NCBI GenBank assembly: GCA_044772875.1
Contig: CP173058.1
Coordinates: forward strand, 3,534,001-3,598,000
DNA: 64,000 nucleotides
From: Morganella morganii_D
GTDB taxonomy: Bacteria; Pseudomonadota; Gammaproteobacteria; Enterobacterales; Enterobacteriaceae
Reading direction: 5' to 3'
Shown: piece after piece, positions 37,803 to 45,914 of the stretch
Numbering within the stretch: the stretch's first letter is position 1
How the letters are laid out: each line of letters starts with the position of its first letter
Program-made: the position numbers and the translations under genes
The notes under the pieces: model-generated
What the model was told of the DNA's origin: nothing
Databases searched by the model: none
The model's input: the letters and a program-made list of their open reading frames with translations, nothing else

Positions 37803-38165
37803 ATGCGAGTGATCGTTTATGGCAGTTTGCGGCAGAAACAGGGCAACCATCATTGGATGACCTATGCCGCCCTGCTGGGAAAATATACGCTTGAAGGCTA
37901 TGACCTGTATGATTTGGGACATTATCCGGCGGTGGTACCGGGAACCGGTTCGATCGAATGTGAAGTGTACCGGATCACCTCGTCGATCCTGACTGAGCTG
38001 GATGAATTAAAAAAAGATGGTCAGGATTACCGGCGTGAACTGGTTTCAACGCCTTACGGCAGCGCCTGGATTTACTTATATCAGCATCCGGTGGACGGGC
38101 TGGTGAAGATAAATTGCGGGGACTGGCTGAAACGGCACGAGGCAACAGACCCGGAAAGCGAATGA
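37803..38165 (+). CDS. ytfP: Gamma-glutamylcyclotransferase-fold protein YtfP
   Basis: 120 residues (E. coli 113). The N-terminal VYGSLRQKQGNHHWM is the family's YGSL motif, and Glu in ELDELKK fits the catalytic region. The biological substrate of bacterial YtfP is not known. It lies 3 bp after tamB, as in E. coli. Confidence 0.9.
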   Translation: MRVIVYGSLRQKQGNHHWMTYAALLGKYTLEGYDLYDLGHYPAVVPGTGSIECEVYRITSSILTELDELKKDGQDYRRELVSTPYGSAWIYLYQHPVDGLVKINCGDWLKRHEATDPESE

Positions 38166-38180
38166 TTTCCCTGTGAAATA

Positions 38181-38210
38181 AAAAACCGCTGTGAGAACAG
38201 CGGTTTTTTT
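38181..38210. terminator. Bidirectional terminator between ytfP and ppa
   Basis: A perfect 12-bp stem AAAAACCGCTGT/ACAGCGGTTTTT with a GAGA loop and T runs on both strands, between convergent genes. Confidence 0.92.
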
Positions 38211-38231
38211 GTCTCTGAAACGGACTGCGGA

Positions 38232-38762
38232 TTATTTTTTCGCAGCGCGTTCGAAAGAAGAGATGATTTCAGCTTTTGCGGCTGCGGCATCTTCCCAGCC
38301 GTCAACTTTCACCCATTTGCCTTTTTCGAGATCTTTGTAGTGCTCGAAGAAATGCGTGATCTGTGCTTTCAGCAGTTCAGGCAGATCGTTCACATCGTTG
38401 ATGTGATCGTATTCTTTGCTCAGTTTGGTGTGCGGAACCGCAACCAGTTTGGCATCTTCACCTGATTCGTCGGTCATTTTCAGCACACCGACAGGACGGC
38501 AGCGGATCACAGAACCCGGCTGTAACGGATACGGAGTCGGGACCAGCACGTCTACCGGGTCACCATCCAGAGATAAGGTGTGGTTGATGTAACCATAATT
38601 GCACGGGTAGAACATGGCAGTTGACATGAAACGGTCAACAAACAGTGCGCCGGATTCTTTATCAACTTCATATTTAATCGGATCTGCGTTTGCAGGGATT
38701 TCGATAACGACATAGATATCTTCTGGCAGATCTTTACCTGCCGGAACATTATTCAGGCTCAT
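38232..38762 (-). CDS. ppa: Inorganic pyrophosphatase
   Basis: Family I Mg2+-dependent enzyme that hydrolyses pyrophosphate and drives biosynthetic reactions. The signature DGDPVDVLV is near residue 66, with the further active-site block EKGKWVKVDGW. 176 residues, as in E. coli. E. coli has ytfQRT-yjfF between ppa and fbp; they are absent here. Confidence 0.98.
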   Translation of the reverse strand: MSLNNVPAGKDLPEDIYVVIEIPANADPIKYEVDKESGALFVDRFMSTAMFYPCNYGYINHTLSLDGDPVDVLVPTPYPLQPGSVIRCRPVGVLKMTDESGEDAKLVAVPHTKLSKEYDHINDVNDLPELLKAQITHFFEHYKDLEKGKWVKVDGWEDAAAAKAEIISSFERAAKK

Positions 38763-38812
38763 GAACGGATTCCTTAATCTTCAGAACAAATAGCGTGGCG
38801 GATATTATAACG

Positions 38813-38840
38813 AAAAAAAGGCGGTGGTATACCGCCTTTT
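38813..38840 (-). terminator. fbp terminator
   Basis: Read on the minus strand, a 10-bp stem AAAAGGCGGT/ACCGCCTTTT with a 5-nt loop is followed by T residues. It lies between fbp and ppa. Confidence 0.85.
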
Positions 38841-38857
38841 CCTTCTCTGACCTCTGC

Positions 38858-39871
38858 TTACTTCCCGTTTTCGTCCGGGAATTCCGCCATAAAGCTTTCT
38901 GCTTTCTCTACCATTGAGCGGGTACCGACAAAGTACGGTGAACGCTGGTGGAGTTTTTCCGGAATGATATCGAGGATGCGGTTCTTACCGTCACTCGCTT
39001 TACCGCCGGCCTGTTCCGCGAGGAATGACATCGGGTTGCACTCATACAGCAGACGAAGTTTACCGTTCGGGTGGCTTGCGGTGCCCGGGTAGATGTAAAT
39101 CCCGCCCTTGAGCAGGTTGCGGTGGAAATCCGCCACCAGAGAGCCGATATAACGGGTGGTGTACGGACGGTCAGTCGCCGGATCTTCTTCCTGACAGTAT
39201 TTGATGTATTTTTTCACGCCGACAGGGAAGCGGATATAGTTCCCTTCGTTGATGGAATACATTTTGCCGTTCGCCGGGAATTTCATATCGGCCTGACACA
39301 GGCAGAACACACCCAGAGACGGGTCATAAGTGAAGGCGTGAACACCGTTACCGGTGGTGTAAACCAGCATGGTGGAGGAGCCGTAAACCACATAACCGGC
39401 AGCGACCTGGCGGTTGCCCGGCTGGAGGAAATCGGCTTCGGTGACCGGCTGACCCAGCGGGGTAATACGGTGATAAATAGAGAAAATTGTACCGACGGAC
39501 ACATTGACATCAATGTTGGATGAGCCGTCGAGCGGATCCATCAGAACCACATATTTGGCGTTTTCCGCACGGCCGCCTTCAAAAACAACAATGTCATCTT
39601 CTTCTTCGGAGGCAATACCGGCAACTTCACCACGGGCTTTCAGCGCTGCTTTCAGTTTCTCGTTGGCGTAAAGATCCAGTTTCATCTGGACTTCGCCCTG
39701 CACGTTTGAGATACCATTAGTACCAAGGATATCAACCAGCCCGGCTTTGTTGATATCACGGTGAATAATTTTAGCGCCTAACTTAATCGCGGAGAGGAGT
39801 GCAGTCAGTTCTCCGGTGGCGTGAGAAAAGTCCTGCTGTTTTTCGACGATAAATTCGCCTAATGTTTTCAT
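38858..39871 (-). CDS. fbp: Class I fructose-1,6-bisphosphatase
   Basis: Gluconeogenic enzyme making fructose 6-phosphate. The metal-binding block VVLMDPLDGSSNIDVNVSVGTIFSI is intact, as are ASEEEDD and the C-terminal active-site lysine region GKLRLLYECNPM. 337 residues (E. coli 332). Divergent from mpl, as in E. coli. Confidence 0.98.
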   Translation of the reverse strand: MKTLGEFIVEKQQDFSHATGELTALLSAIKLGAKIIHRDINKAGLVDILGTNGISNVQGEVQMKLDLYANEKLKAALKARGEVAGIASEEEDDIVVFEGGRAENAKYVVLMDPLDGSSNIDVNVSVGTIFSIYHRITPLGQPVTEADFLQPGNRQVAAGYVVYGSSTMLVYTTGNGVHAFTYDPSLGVFCLCQADMKFPANGKMYSINEGNYIRFPVGVKKYIKYCQEEDPATDRPYTTRYIGSLVADFHRNLLKGGIYIYPGTASHPNGKLRLLYECNPMSFLAEQAGGKASDGKNRILDIIPEKLHQRSPYFVGTRSMVEKAESFMAEFPDENGK

Positions 39872-40038
39872 GACGTACGTCCTGAAGTGGGTGAAATAAA
39901 AGTATTACGAAAGCGGTTGCCCGTAAACGCGGGTGCAAGTTTAGCCAAAGAAAATCATAATTGATAGGCTAATCCGTTTCAGTTCTTTTGAGAGATGGTT
40001 AGAATAGTGACCAACGTCATGCTATTGGATAAAAAATA

Positions 40039-41391
40039 ATGCATATTCATATTCTCGGTATCTGCGGCACCTTCATGGGCAGCCTGGCTATCCTGGCCCG
40101 CGAACAGGGGCACAAAGTGACCGGTTCGGATCAGAATGTCTACCCGCCGATGAGTGATTTACTGACAGAACAGGGGATCGGTCTGATTCAGGGGTATGAC
40201 CCGGAACAGCTGACGCCGCGTCCGGATATGGTGGTGATCGGTAATGCGATGAAACGCGGAAACCCGTGTGTAGAGGCGGTGCTGAATCTGGGGATCCCTT
40301 ATACCTCCGGCCCGCAGTGGCTGCATGACCATATCTTACCGGAGCGCTGGGTGCTGGCGGTTGCCGGTACTCACGGCAAAACCACCACGGCCGGTATGCT
40401 GGCCTGGATTCTGGAAGACTGCGGCTATCAGCCGGGCTTTCTGATCGGCGGTGTTCCGGGGAACTTTGATGTCTCTGCTACGCTGGGTAACAGCCCGTTC
40501 TTTGTTATCGAAGCGGATGAATATGATTGTGCATTTTTTGATAAACGCTCAAAATTCGTACATTACAGCCCGCGCACACTGCTGCTCAACAACCTTGAGT
40601 TTGATCACGCGGATATCTTTGAAAACCTCGCAGCGATTGAAAAACAGTTTCATCATCTGGTGCGTGTGGTACCCGGTGACGGCAAAATTATTGCGCCTGT
40701 TCAGGATGCCAATCTGAAACAGGTGCTCGGCATGGGCTGCTGGAGTGAAGAAGAATACACCGGTGACAATGCCCGCTGGCAGGCAGAGAAAGTCACCAAT
40801 GACTGCGGTGAATTTGATGTGCGCTATGACGGCGAAATCAGCGGCCGCGTGACCTGGGATCTGGTGGGTGAGCATAATATGCAGAACGCCCTGATGGCGG
40901 TGGCAGCAGCACATCACGTTGGTGTGCCGGTGGCGGAAGCCTGCCGGGCTCTGGGCAAATTTATCAACGCCCGCCGCCGCCTTGAGCTGCGTGGTAAGGT
41001 AAACGGCATCAGTGTCTATGATGACTTTGCGCATCATCCGACTGCGATTCTGGCCACATTACAGGCACTGCGCAGTAAAGTCGGCGGCACTGCCCGGATC
41101 CTCGTGGTACTGGAACCACGTTCGAACACCATGAAAATGGGGATCAGCAAAGATGATATCGCGCCTGCGCTGGGCCGTGCTGATGAAGTGTTTATCTTCC
41201 AGCCGGCAAATATTCCGTGGCTGGTCAGTGAAATTACCGAACGCTGTGTGCAGCCGGCATACTGGAGCGGTGACCTGGATGCGCTGACCAACATGGTGAC
41301 CGAACATGCCCAGCCGGGGGATCATATCCTGGTGATGAGCAACGGCAGCTTCGGCGGCATCCACGATAAACTGCTGGAAAAGCTGAAGTAA
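40039..41391 (+). CDS. mpl: UDP-N-acetylmuramate:L-Ala-gamma-D-Glu-meso-DAP ligase
   Basis: Mur-ligase-family enzyme that re-uses murein tripeptide during cell-wall recycling. The P loop VAGTHGKTTT is near residue 113; FFVIEADEYDCAFFDKRSKF and LEFDHADIF complete the ATP site. 450 residues (E. coli 457). It ends the block shared with E. coli 94-96 min. Confidence 0.96.
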   Translation: MHIHILGICGTFMGSLAILAREQGHKVTGSDQNVYPPMSDLLTEQGIGLIQGYDPEQLTPRPDMVVIGNAMKRGNPCVEAVLNLGIPYTSGPQWLHDHILPERWVLAVAGTHGKTTTAGMLAWILEDCGYQPGFLIGGVPGNFDVSATLGNSPFFVIEADEYDCAFFDKRSKFVHYSPRTLLLNNLEFDHADIFENLAAIEKQFHHLVRVVPGDGKIIAPVQDANLKQVLGMGCWSEEEYTGDNARWQAEKVTNDCGEFDVRYDGEISGRVTWDLVGEHNMQNALMAVAAAHHVGVPVAEACRALGKFINARRRLELRGKVNGISVYDDFAHHPTAILATLQALRSKVGGTARILVVLEPRSNTMKMGISKDDIAPALGRADEVFIFQPANIPWLVSEITERCVQPAYWSGDLDALTNMVTEHAQPGDHILVMSNGSFGGIHDKLLEKLK

Positions 41392-41404
41392 TCTGGCAGA
41401 GAAT

Positions 41405-41443
41405 AAAAAACCGCGCGGGACATCAGTGCCGCGCGGTTTTTTT
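41405..41443. terminator. Bidirectional terminator between mpl and argR
   Basis: A perfect 14-bp stem AAAAAACCGCGCGG/CCGCGCGGTTTTTT with a 10-nt loop between convergent genes. Confidence 0.92.
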
Positions 41444-41455
41444 ATTAACGGCGGA

Positions 41456-41926
41456 TTACAGCTCCTGCTCGAACAGGGCGAGAATCGCTTCGTAAAGTTG
41501 TTCTGTGGTGAAATCTTTGGCCGGTGTCGAGAAAATGGTGTCATCCCCGGCGATACTGCCGAGAATTCCCTCAGATTTCCCGATGGAGTCCAGCAGACGG
41601 GCGATCAGCTGTGCAGCACCCGGACTGGTACGGATAACCACAACCGAATCATTGTAATCAATATCCAGCACCAGGTTTTTTAACGGGCTGGTAGCTGTCG
41701 GAACACCCAGTTCCGCAGGCAGACAGTAAACCATTTCCATTTTCGCATTACGGGTGCGGACAGCACCGAACTTGGTCAGCATCCTGGAAATCTTGGACTG
41801 GTTAATATTCTCAAAGCCCTCTTCCTGCAGGGCGGTGACGATCTCCCCCTGAGAGCTGAATTTTTCTTCTTTCAACAGCGCCTTAAACGCCTTGATCAGA
41901 TCTTCCTGTTTAGAAGGTGTGCGCAT
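41456..41926 (-). CDS. argR: Arginine repressor ArgR
   Basis: Hexameric repressor of arginine genes that also helps XerCD resolve plasmid dimers. The N-terminal winged helix holds SSQGEIVTALQEEGFENINQSKISRML; the C-terminal domain with GTIAGDDTIF-like GSIAGDDTIF binds arginine. The start at 41926 gives 156 residues, the E. coli length; the open frame extends to 42034 without homology. An ARG box overlaps the likely promoter. Divergent from mdh. Confidence 0.97.
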   Translation of the reverse strand: MRTPSKQEDLIKAFKALLKEEKFSSQGEIVTALQEEGFENINQSKISRMLTKFGAVRTRNAKMEMVYCLPAELGVPTATSPLKNLVLDIDYNDSVVVIRTSPGAAQLIARLLDSIGKSEGILGSIAGDDTIFSTPAKDFTTEQLYEAILALFEQEL

Positions 41927-41972
41927 AGTCTTTCCTGCAAATTTGGATACGAACCTTATTATTATGCGGAAA

Positions 41973-41990
41973 AATGCATTTTTATGCAAA
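41973..41990. promoter_or_regulatory. ARG box upstream of argR
   Basis: AATGCATTTTTATGCAAA fits the ArgR consensus TNTGAATWWWWATTCANW except at the outer T and one base in each half (TGCAT...ATGCA). It lies 47 bp upstream of the argR start, consistent with autorepression. Confidence 0.6.
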
Positions 41991-42105
41991 TTAAACCCTG
42001 TGGTCTGACCGGGGGTAACCGCATTAATGATCAAAACTGGTGATCAGCTCACGTAATTGACATTGCTTATGAGTCTGACCAGGTTATCGCCAAAGGTAAA
42101 TATAT

Positions 42106-42121
42106 TGTTAATTAAATGATA
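42106..42121. promoter_or_regulatory. ArcA box in the argR-mdh intergenic region
   Basis: GTTAATTAAATGATA (42107-42121) agrees with the ArcA consensus GTTAATTAAATGTTA at 14 of 15 positions, and TGTTAATTAA fits the core WGTTAATTAW fully. mdh is repressed by ArcA under low oxygen in E. coli, so mdh, 254 bp away, is the likely target. The rest of the 448-bp gap holds no gene. Confidence 0.65.
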
Positions 42122-42374
42122 TTGTTAGCAGTTACGCATCGGTATATTAACGCACATGACTATAAGTACTCTTAAAGTAAAATAATTGTCAAAATAGTGT
42201 TCCTTATCTCATTAACAGATAAGCGATTTGTTTAGAATGGATAACAATAGACAAACAGATTCAAATGCGTGAATATGCAATCAGTCTGTTAAAATATTGT
42301 ATTCACAGCCCTCATGCACGGTTTCGCGCCTGATGCGTAATCGTGCTAACCATCCCAAGTTAAGGAGTCTCAGG

Positions 42375-43313
42375 ATGAAAGTTGCAGTTCTCGGAGCAGC
42401 AGGTGGTATTGGTCAGGCTCTGGCCCTTCTTCTTAAAACCCAGCTTCCTTCAGGTTCAGATCTTGCCTTATATGATATCGCACCGGTGACACCGGGTGTG
42501 GCAAAAGATCTCAGCCATATTCCGACAGATGTCCGGATCACCGGATTCGCCGGAGAGGATCCTGCCCCGGCATTAGAAGGTGCGGATATTGTCCTGATTT
42601 CTGCCGGTGTGGCCCGTAAACCCGGCATGGATCGTTCTGATCTGTTTAATGTAAACGCGGGGATCGTCCGCAATCTGGCGGAAAAAATTGCCAAAACCTG
42701 CCCGAAAGCATTAATCGGCATTATCACCAATCCGGTGAACACCACCGTGGCGATCGCAGCGGAAGTGCTGAAAAAGGCCGGTGTGTATGATAAAAATCGT
42801 CTGTTCGGTGTGACTACACTGGATATTATCCGTTCCAACACCTTTGTGGCGGAACTGAAAGGGAAGAAACCACAGGAGCTGGAAGTGCCGGTCATCGGCG
42901 GACACTCCGGTGTGACCATTCTGCCGCTGCTGTCTCAGATCCCGGGTGTCAGCTTCAGCGACGCGGAAATCGACAGCCTGACCAAACGCATCCAGAACGC
43001 CGGTACTGAAGTGGTGGAAGCCAAAGCCGGCGGCGGGTCTGCAACGCTCTCTATGGGCCAGGCAGCTGCCCGTTTCGGGCTGTCACTGGTTCGCGCTATG
43101 CAGGGTGAAAGCAATGTGGTGGAATGCACCTATACCGAAGGTGACGGCAAATACGCCCGTTTCTTTGCCCAGCCGGTTGTGTTAGGCAAAAACGGTGTTG
43201 AGAAGCGTCTGGACATCGGTTCACTCAGTGCATACGAAGAGAAAGCACTTAACGGTATGCTGGATGTGCTGAAAGCCGATATTGCGCTTGGCGAAAAATT
43301 TATTAACAGCTGA
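42375..43313 (+). CDS. mdh: Malate dehydrogenase
   Basis: NAD-dependent enzyme of the citric acid cycle, malate to oxaloacetate. The nucleotide-binding motif GAAGGIGQALALLL is at residue 7, and the catalytic His is in VIGGHSGVTILPLLSQ. The ATG at 42375 follows AAGGAG and gives 312 residues, the E. coli length. The argR-mdh divergent pair is conserved; beyond mdh the order differs from E. coli. Confidence 0.98.
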   Translation: MKVAVLGAAGGIGQALALLLKTQLPSGSDLALYDIAPVTPGVAKDLSHIPTDVRITGFAGEDPAPALEGADIVLISAGVARKPGMDRSDLFNVNAGIVRNLAEKIAKTCPKALIGIITNPVNTTVAIAAEVLKKAGVYDKNRLFGVTTLDIIRSNTFVAELKGKKPQELEVPVIGGHSGVTILPLLSQIPGVSFSDAEIDSLTKRIQNAGTEVVEAKAGGGSATLSMGQAAARFGLSLVRAMQGESNVVECTYTEGDGKYARFFAQPVVLGKNGVEKRLDIGSLSAYEEKALNGMLDVLKADIALGEKFINS

Positions 43314-43349
43314 ATTATTAAATAGTTGTATTTATTTTTTTGAGCCGTA

Positions 43350-43382
43350 AATAAAACCGCTAATTTGATTAGCGGTTTTATT
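43350..43382. terminator. Bidirectional terminator between mdh and sfsB
   Basis: A perfect 14-bp stem AATAAAACCGCTAA/TTAGCGGTTTTATT with a TTTGA loop between convergent genes. Confidence 0.88.
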
Positions 43383-43405
43383 GTTTCTATGGCTATATAT
43401 TAAAA

Positions 43406-43672
43406 TTAATTAGTTACCTTCACTCTTATTTTCCTATCTAATAATTCACCTGTGATAGAATTAAAATAACGGCTGGGCCAGATTTCTGACGGATGGACGG
43501 CGAGAAAGTCTGCGATGAGCCATTCCCCTTTCGGCCACGGACGGGAAAGCGCATTGGCGAGCGTTGAGGAGCTGAGTCCCGCGTCGCGCGATAAGGCGGC
43601 CAGAGTTGTCCCCCGTTTCTTCAGTGCAGCAATAATATCAGCAGGGTGCCAGTCAGATTTACCGGAATCCAT
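43406..43672 (-). CDS. sfsB: Ner-like DNA-binding regulator SfsB (Nlp)
   Basis: 88-residue helix-turn-helix protein related to the Ner regulators of Mu-like phages; E. coli SfsB (Nlp) has 92. WHPADIIAALKKRGTTLAALSRDAGLSSSTLANAL is the DNA-binding part, followed by the PWPKGE and PSEIWPSRY family blocks. E. coli SfsB can stimulate maltose genes when overproduced; its normal role is unclear. AGGAC lies before the ATG. In E. coli sfsB is next to ispB, and here only a YfeC-like gene intervenes. Confidence 0.92.
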   Translation of the reverse strand: MDSGKSDWHPADIIAALKKRGTTLAALSRDAGLSSSTLANALSRPWPKGEWLIADFLAVHPSEIWPSRYFNSITGELLDRKIRVKVTN

Positions 43673-43931
43673 ATATTGAGTCCTTTTTATTTTAGATTAA
43701 TGTTGTATTAGTGGTATAAATAACGGGTTGCCATCACATTAAAGATGAACCCAATTCGTTATTAAGAAAATAAAATACCATTATTTTTCTAAATATTTTC
43801 TTAAATTTTTTCTTAAAAATATCTTTTTTGAACTCTGTTACAGAATTAAGAAACAGAATGAAAATGTGCAGGTAATACAAAGGAATGAACGCAGTAAGCA
43901 TATTTACTTACTTAACATAAGGAGCTTGTTG

Positions 43932-44024
43932 ATGAAACAAAAGCAGCTTTTACCTGTTATCAGGCGTGATACGTCAGCAGCACTGAGCCGGATCTCATTT
44001 TCTGCCCGACGGTCATTGTATTAA
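43932..44024 (+). CDS. Possible 30-residue basic small protein
   Basis: An ATG at 43932, 8 nt after a good AGGAG, opens a frame of 30 codons ending in TAA. The product is rich in Arg, Ser and Leu, begins MKQKQLLPVIRRDTSAAL, and has no membrane segment. It lies in the 580-bp gap between sfsB and the YfeC-like gene. No family was recognised; it may be a real small protein, a leader peptide or chance. Confidence 0.3.
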   Translation: MKQKQLLPVIRRDTSAALSRISFSARRSLY

Positions 44025-44049
44025 GTGCTTGCCGTTGTATTAATAAAAT

Positions 44050-44226
44050 ATGCCGATTATTCACAAAAAGATGATGTTTTATCCTTGCATTTGTCAAATA
44101 ATCTCGCAAAAATCGGCATTAATCCGGAAGCTGTTAGAAAAATTCAGTGTAGCTAAAGCATTTGTCATTTTTAGGAAAGTGCCCGGCGAATTCACGCAGT
44201 TTTAAGCACAGAAATTGCCGATTTTT
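44050..44226. promoter_or_regulatory. Three copies of a TGCCGATT motif upstream of the YfeC-like gene
   Basis: ATGCCGATTATT (44050-44061, plus), ATGCCGATTTTT (44108-44119, minus) and TTGCCGATTTTT (44215-44226, plus) share an 8-base core. The last copy ends 27 bp before the gene. They look like operators for a local regulator. The rest of 43673-44253 is A+T-rich and otherwise holds only the 30-codon frame. Confidence 0.45.
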
Positions 44227-44253
44227 TGCTGAAAATGGGTTGCAGGAGAAAAG

Positions 44254-44640
44254 ATGAAGAAAGAATGGTATTCCGCAAAGGAATTGGTTGGTTTGGCGGG
44301 CTTGCCATCATCTCCTCAAGGTGTCAACCTGATGGCGAGGCGGGAAGGCTGGCATCAGCGGCGCAAGCGCGGCGTGCAGGGAAAAGCTGTCGAGTACAGT
44401 ATCGATAGTCTGCCGGATGAAGTTCAGGCGATTCTGCATGCATGTGATAACAGCGCGAGCTATCAGGCGAAGCGGCAGGATGCGTTTCTGATCTGGGTGG
44501 AGGCCTATTATCAGCTGACCAGAGAAGAGCGGGAACAAATTGTCACGTTCATTCTGCGGGAAGGTTTAGCCAAATTGATCCAGCATCTTGATGCACAGGA
44601 GCTGCTGGGCAACCGGGAGCAGAACGAAAAAACGGAATAA
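44254..44640 (+). CDS. YfeC-like regulator with a Mu-transposase-type N-terminal DNA-binding domain
   Basis: 128 residues. The first 65 (WYSAKELVGLAGLPSSPQ...GWHQRRKRGVQGKAVEYSIDSLPDEVQ) resemble the winged-helix Mu-type domain at the N-terminus of MuA transposase and in E. coli YfeC and YfeD. No integrase core is present, so it is probably a stand-alone regulator. The C-terminal half is helical and charged. AGGAG precedes the ATG. Its target is not known; repeated motifs upstream suggest self-regulation. Confidence 0.8.
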   Translation: MKKEWYSAKELVGLAGLPSSPQGVNLMARREGWHQRRKRGVQGKAVEYSIDSLPDEVQAILHACDNSASYQAKRQDAFLIWVEAYYQLTREEREQIVTFILREGLAKLIQHLDAQELLGNREQNEKTE

Positions 44641-44641
44641 A

Positions 44642-44670
44642 AAAACGGGATCCGAAGAGGATCCCGTTTT
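44642..44670. terminator. Bidirectional terminator between the YfeC-like gene and ispB
   Basis: A perfect 12-bp stem AAAACGGGATCC/GGATCCCGTTTT with a GAAGA loop between convergent genes. Confidence 0.88.
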
Positions 44671-44680
44671 CCCGCTGTGA

Positions 44681-45652
44681 TCAGGCTGAGCGGCGAACCG
44701 CGATATGTGCCAGGCCGGCCAGCGCATCTTTGTACTGAGAGTCCGGCAGTGCGGACAGTGCCGCGATAGCTTTGTCTGCTTCTTCTTCGGCGCGGGCGTA
44801 AGTATAAGCCAGAGAACCGCAGCGCTTCATCGTCGCAAGAACCTGTTCCAGCAGGTGACGCCCGTTACCCTGTTCAATCGCCTGACGGATCAGCGCGGAT
44901 TCTTCCGCATTACCGTTGTGCATGGCGTGGAGCAGCGGGAGTGTCGGTTTGCCTTCGTTGAGGTCATCCCCGGTATTTTTACCGAGTGTCGCGTTATCCG
45001 CATCATAATCCAGAACATCATCGATCAGCTGGAACGCGGTGCCGAGATAGCGGCCGTAATTCTGTAATGCTTTTTCCTGCTCCGGTGTGGCACCGGCCAG
45101 GATCGCTGCAGATTGTGAGGCTGCTTCAAACAGACGGGCGGTTTTGCTGTAGATAACCTGCATGTAATCCGCTTCGCTGATATCCGGATCGTTGCAGTTC
45201 ATCAGTTGCAGCACTTCCCCTTCTGCGATCACGTTTGTTGCTTCTGACATCAGTTTCAGCACACGCATGGAATCCAGATCCGTCATCATCTGGAAGGAGC
45301 GGGTGTAGATAAAATCCCCGACCAGCACACTGGCGGCATTACCGAACACTTCGTTGGCGGTCTGTTTGCCGCGGCGCATGTCGGATTCATCCACCACATC
45401 GTCGTGCAGCAGGGTGGCGGTATGGATAAATTCGATCAGCGCCGCCACCTGAATATGTTTGTCGCCGTCATAGCCCAGAGCCCGGCCTGTCAGTACGGCG
45501 ATCATCGGGCGGATCCTTTTCCCGCCGCCGCTGATAATGTAATAACCCAGCTGGTTGATAAGCGATACATCTGAGGTCAGCTGTTTTTGAATCTTTTGAT
45601 TGACTGCGGTCATATCATCCGCAGTCAGCGCGATTATTTGTTCTGAGTTCAT
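44681..45652 (-). CDS. ispB: Octaprenyl diphosphate synthase
   Basis: Makes the C40 side chain of ubiquinone and menaquinone. The two aspartate-rich motifs are LLHDDVVDESDMRRG and FQLIDDVLDYDAD, with the GGGKRIRP block near residue 43. 323 residues, as in E. coli. Divergent from rplU, as in E. coli. Confidence 0.97.
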   Translation of the reverse strand: MNSEQIIALTADDMTAVNQKIQKQLTSDVSLINQLGYYIISGGGKRIRPMIAVLTGRALGYDGDKHIQVAALIEFIHTATLLHDDVVDESDMRRGKQTANEVFGNAASVLVGDFIYTRSFQMMTDLDSMRVLKLMSEATNVIAEGEVLQLMNCNDPDISEADYMQVIYSKTARLFEAASQSAAILAGATPEQEKALQNYGRYLGTAFQLIDDVLDYDADNATLGKNTGDDLNEGKPTLPLLHAMHNGNAEESALIRQAIEQGNGRHLLEQVLATMKRCGSLAYTYARAEEEADKAIAALSALPDSQYKDALAGLAHIAVRRSA

Positions 45653-45808
45653 ATGACTTGCTTTAACCTTGTTTTTGACATCCCGATCAAAGGTAATGGT
45701 TTATGATAGCAGCGTTTTTTTATATTTTATGATTGTACTGTAAAAAAGCTGCAAATAAACGGCTATCTGTAAAGTGACGTTTTTTTACCATTAGATCGTT
45801 TTCAGCAC

Positions 45809-45837
45809 TTGTCATTTGCGGCATTTTTGCGTAAAAT
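45809..45837 (+). promoter_or_regulatory. Promoter of rplU-rpmA
   Basis: TTGTCA (45809-45814) and TAAAAT (45832-45837) with a 17-bp spacer, then a C+G-rich discriminator (CCGCGCC), about 78 bp before rplU. Confidence 0.8.
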
Positions 45838-45914
45838 CCGCGCCCTATTGTGAATAATTTTATAGTGCACTCTGAGAATCAAATTTTATGGGGTGTGCGG
45901 AAAGCGGAGTTAAT

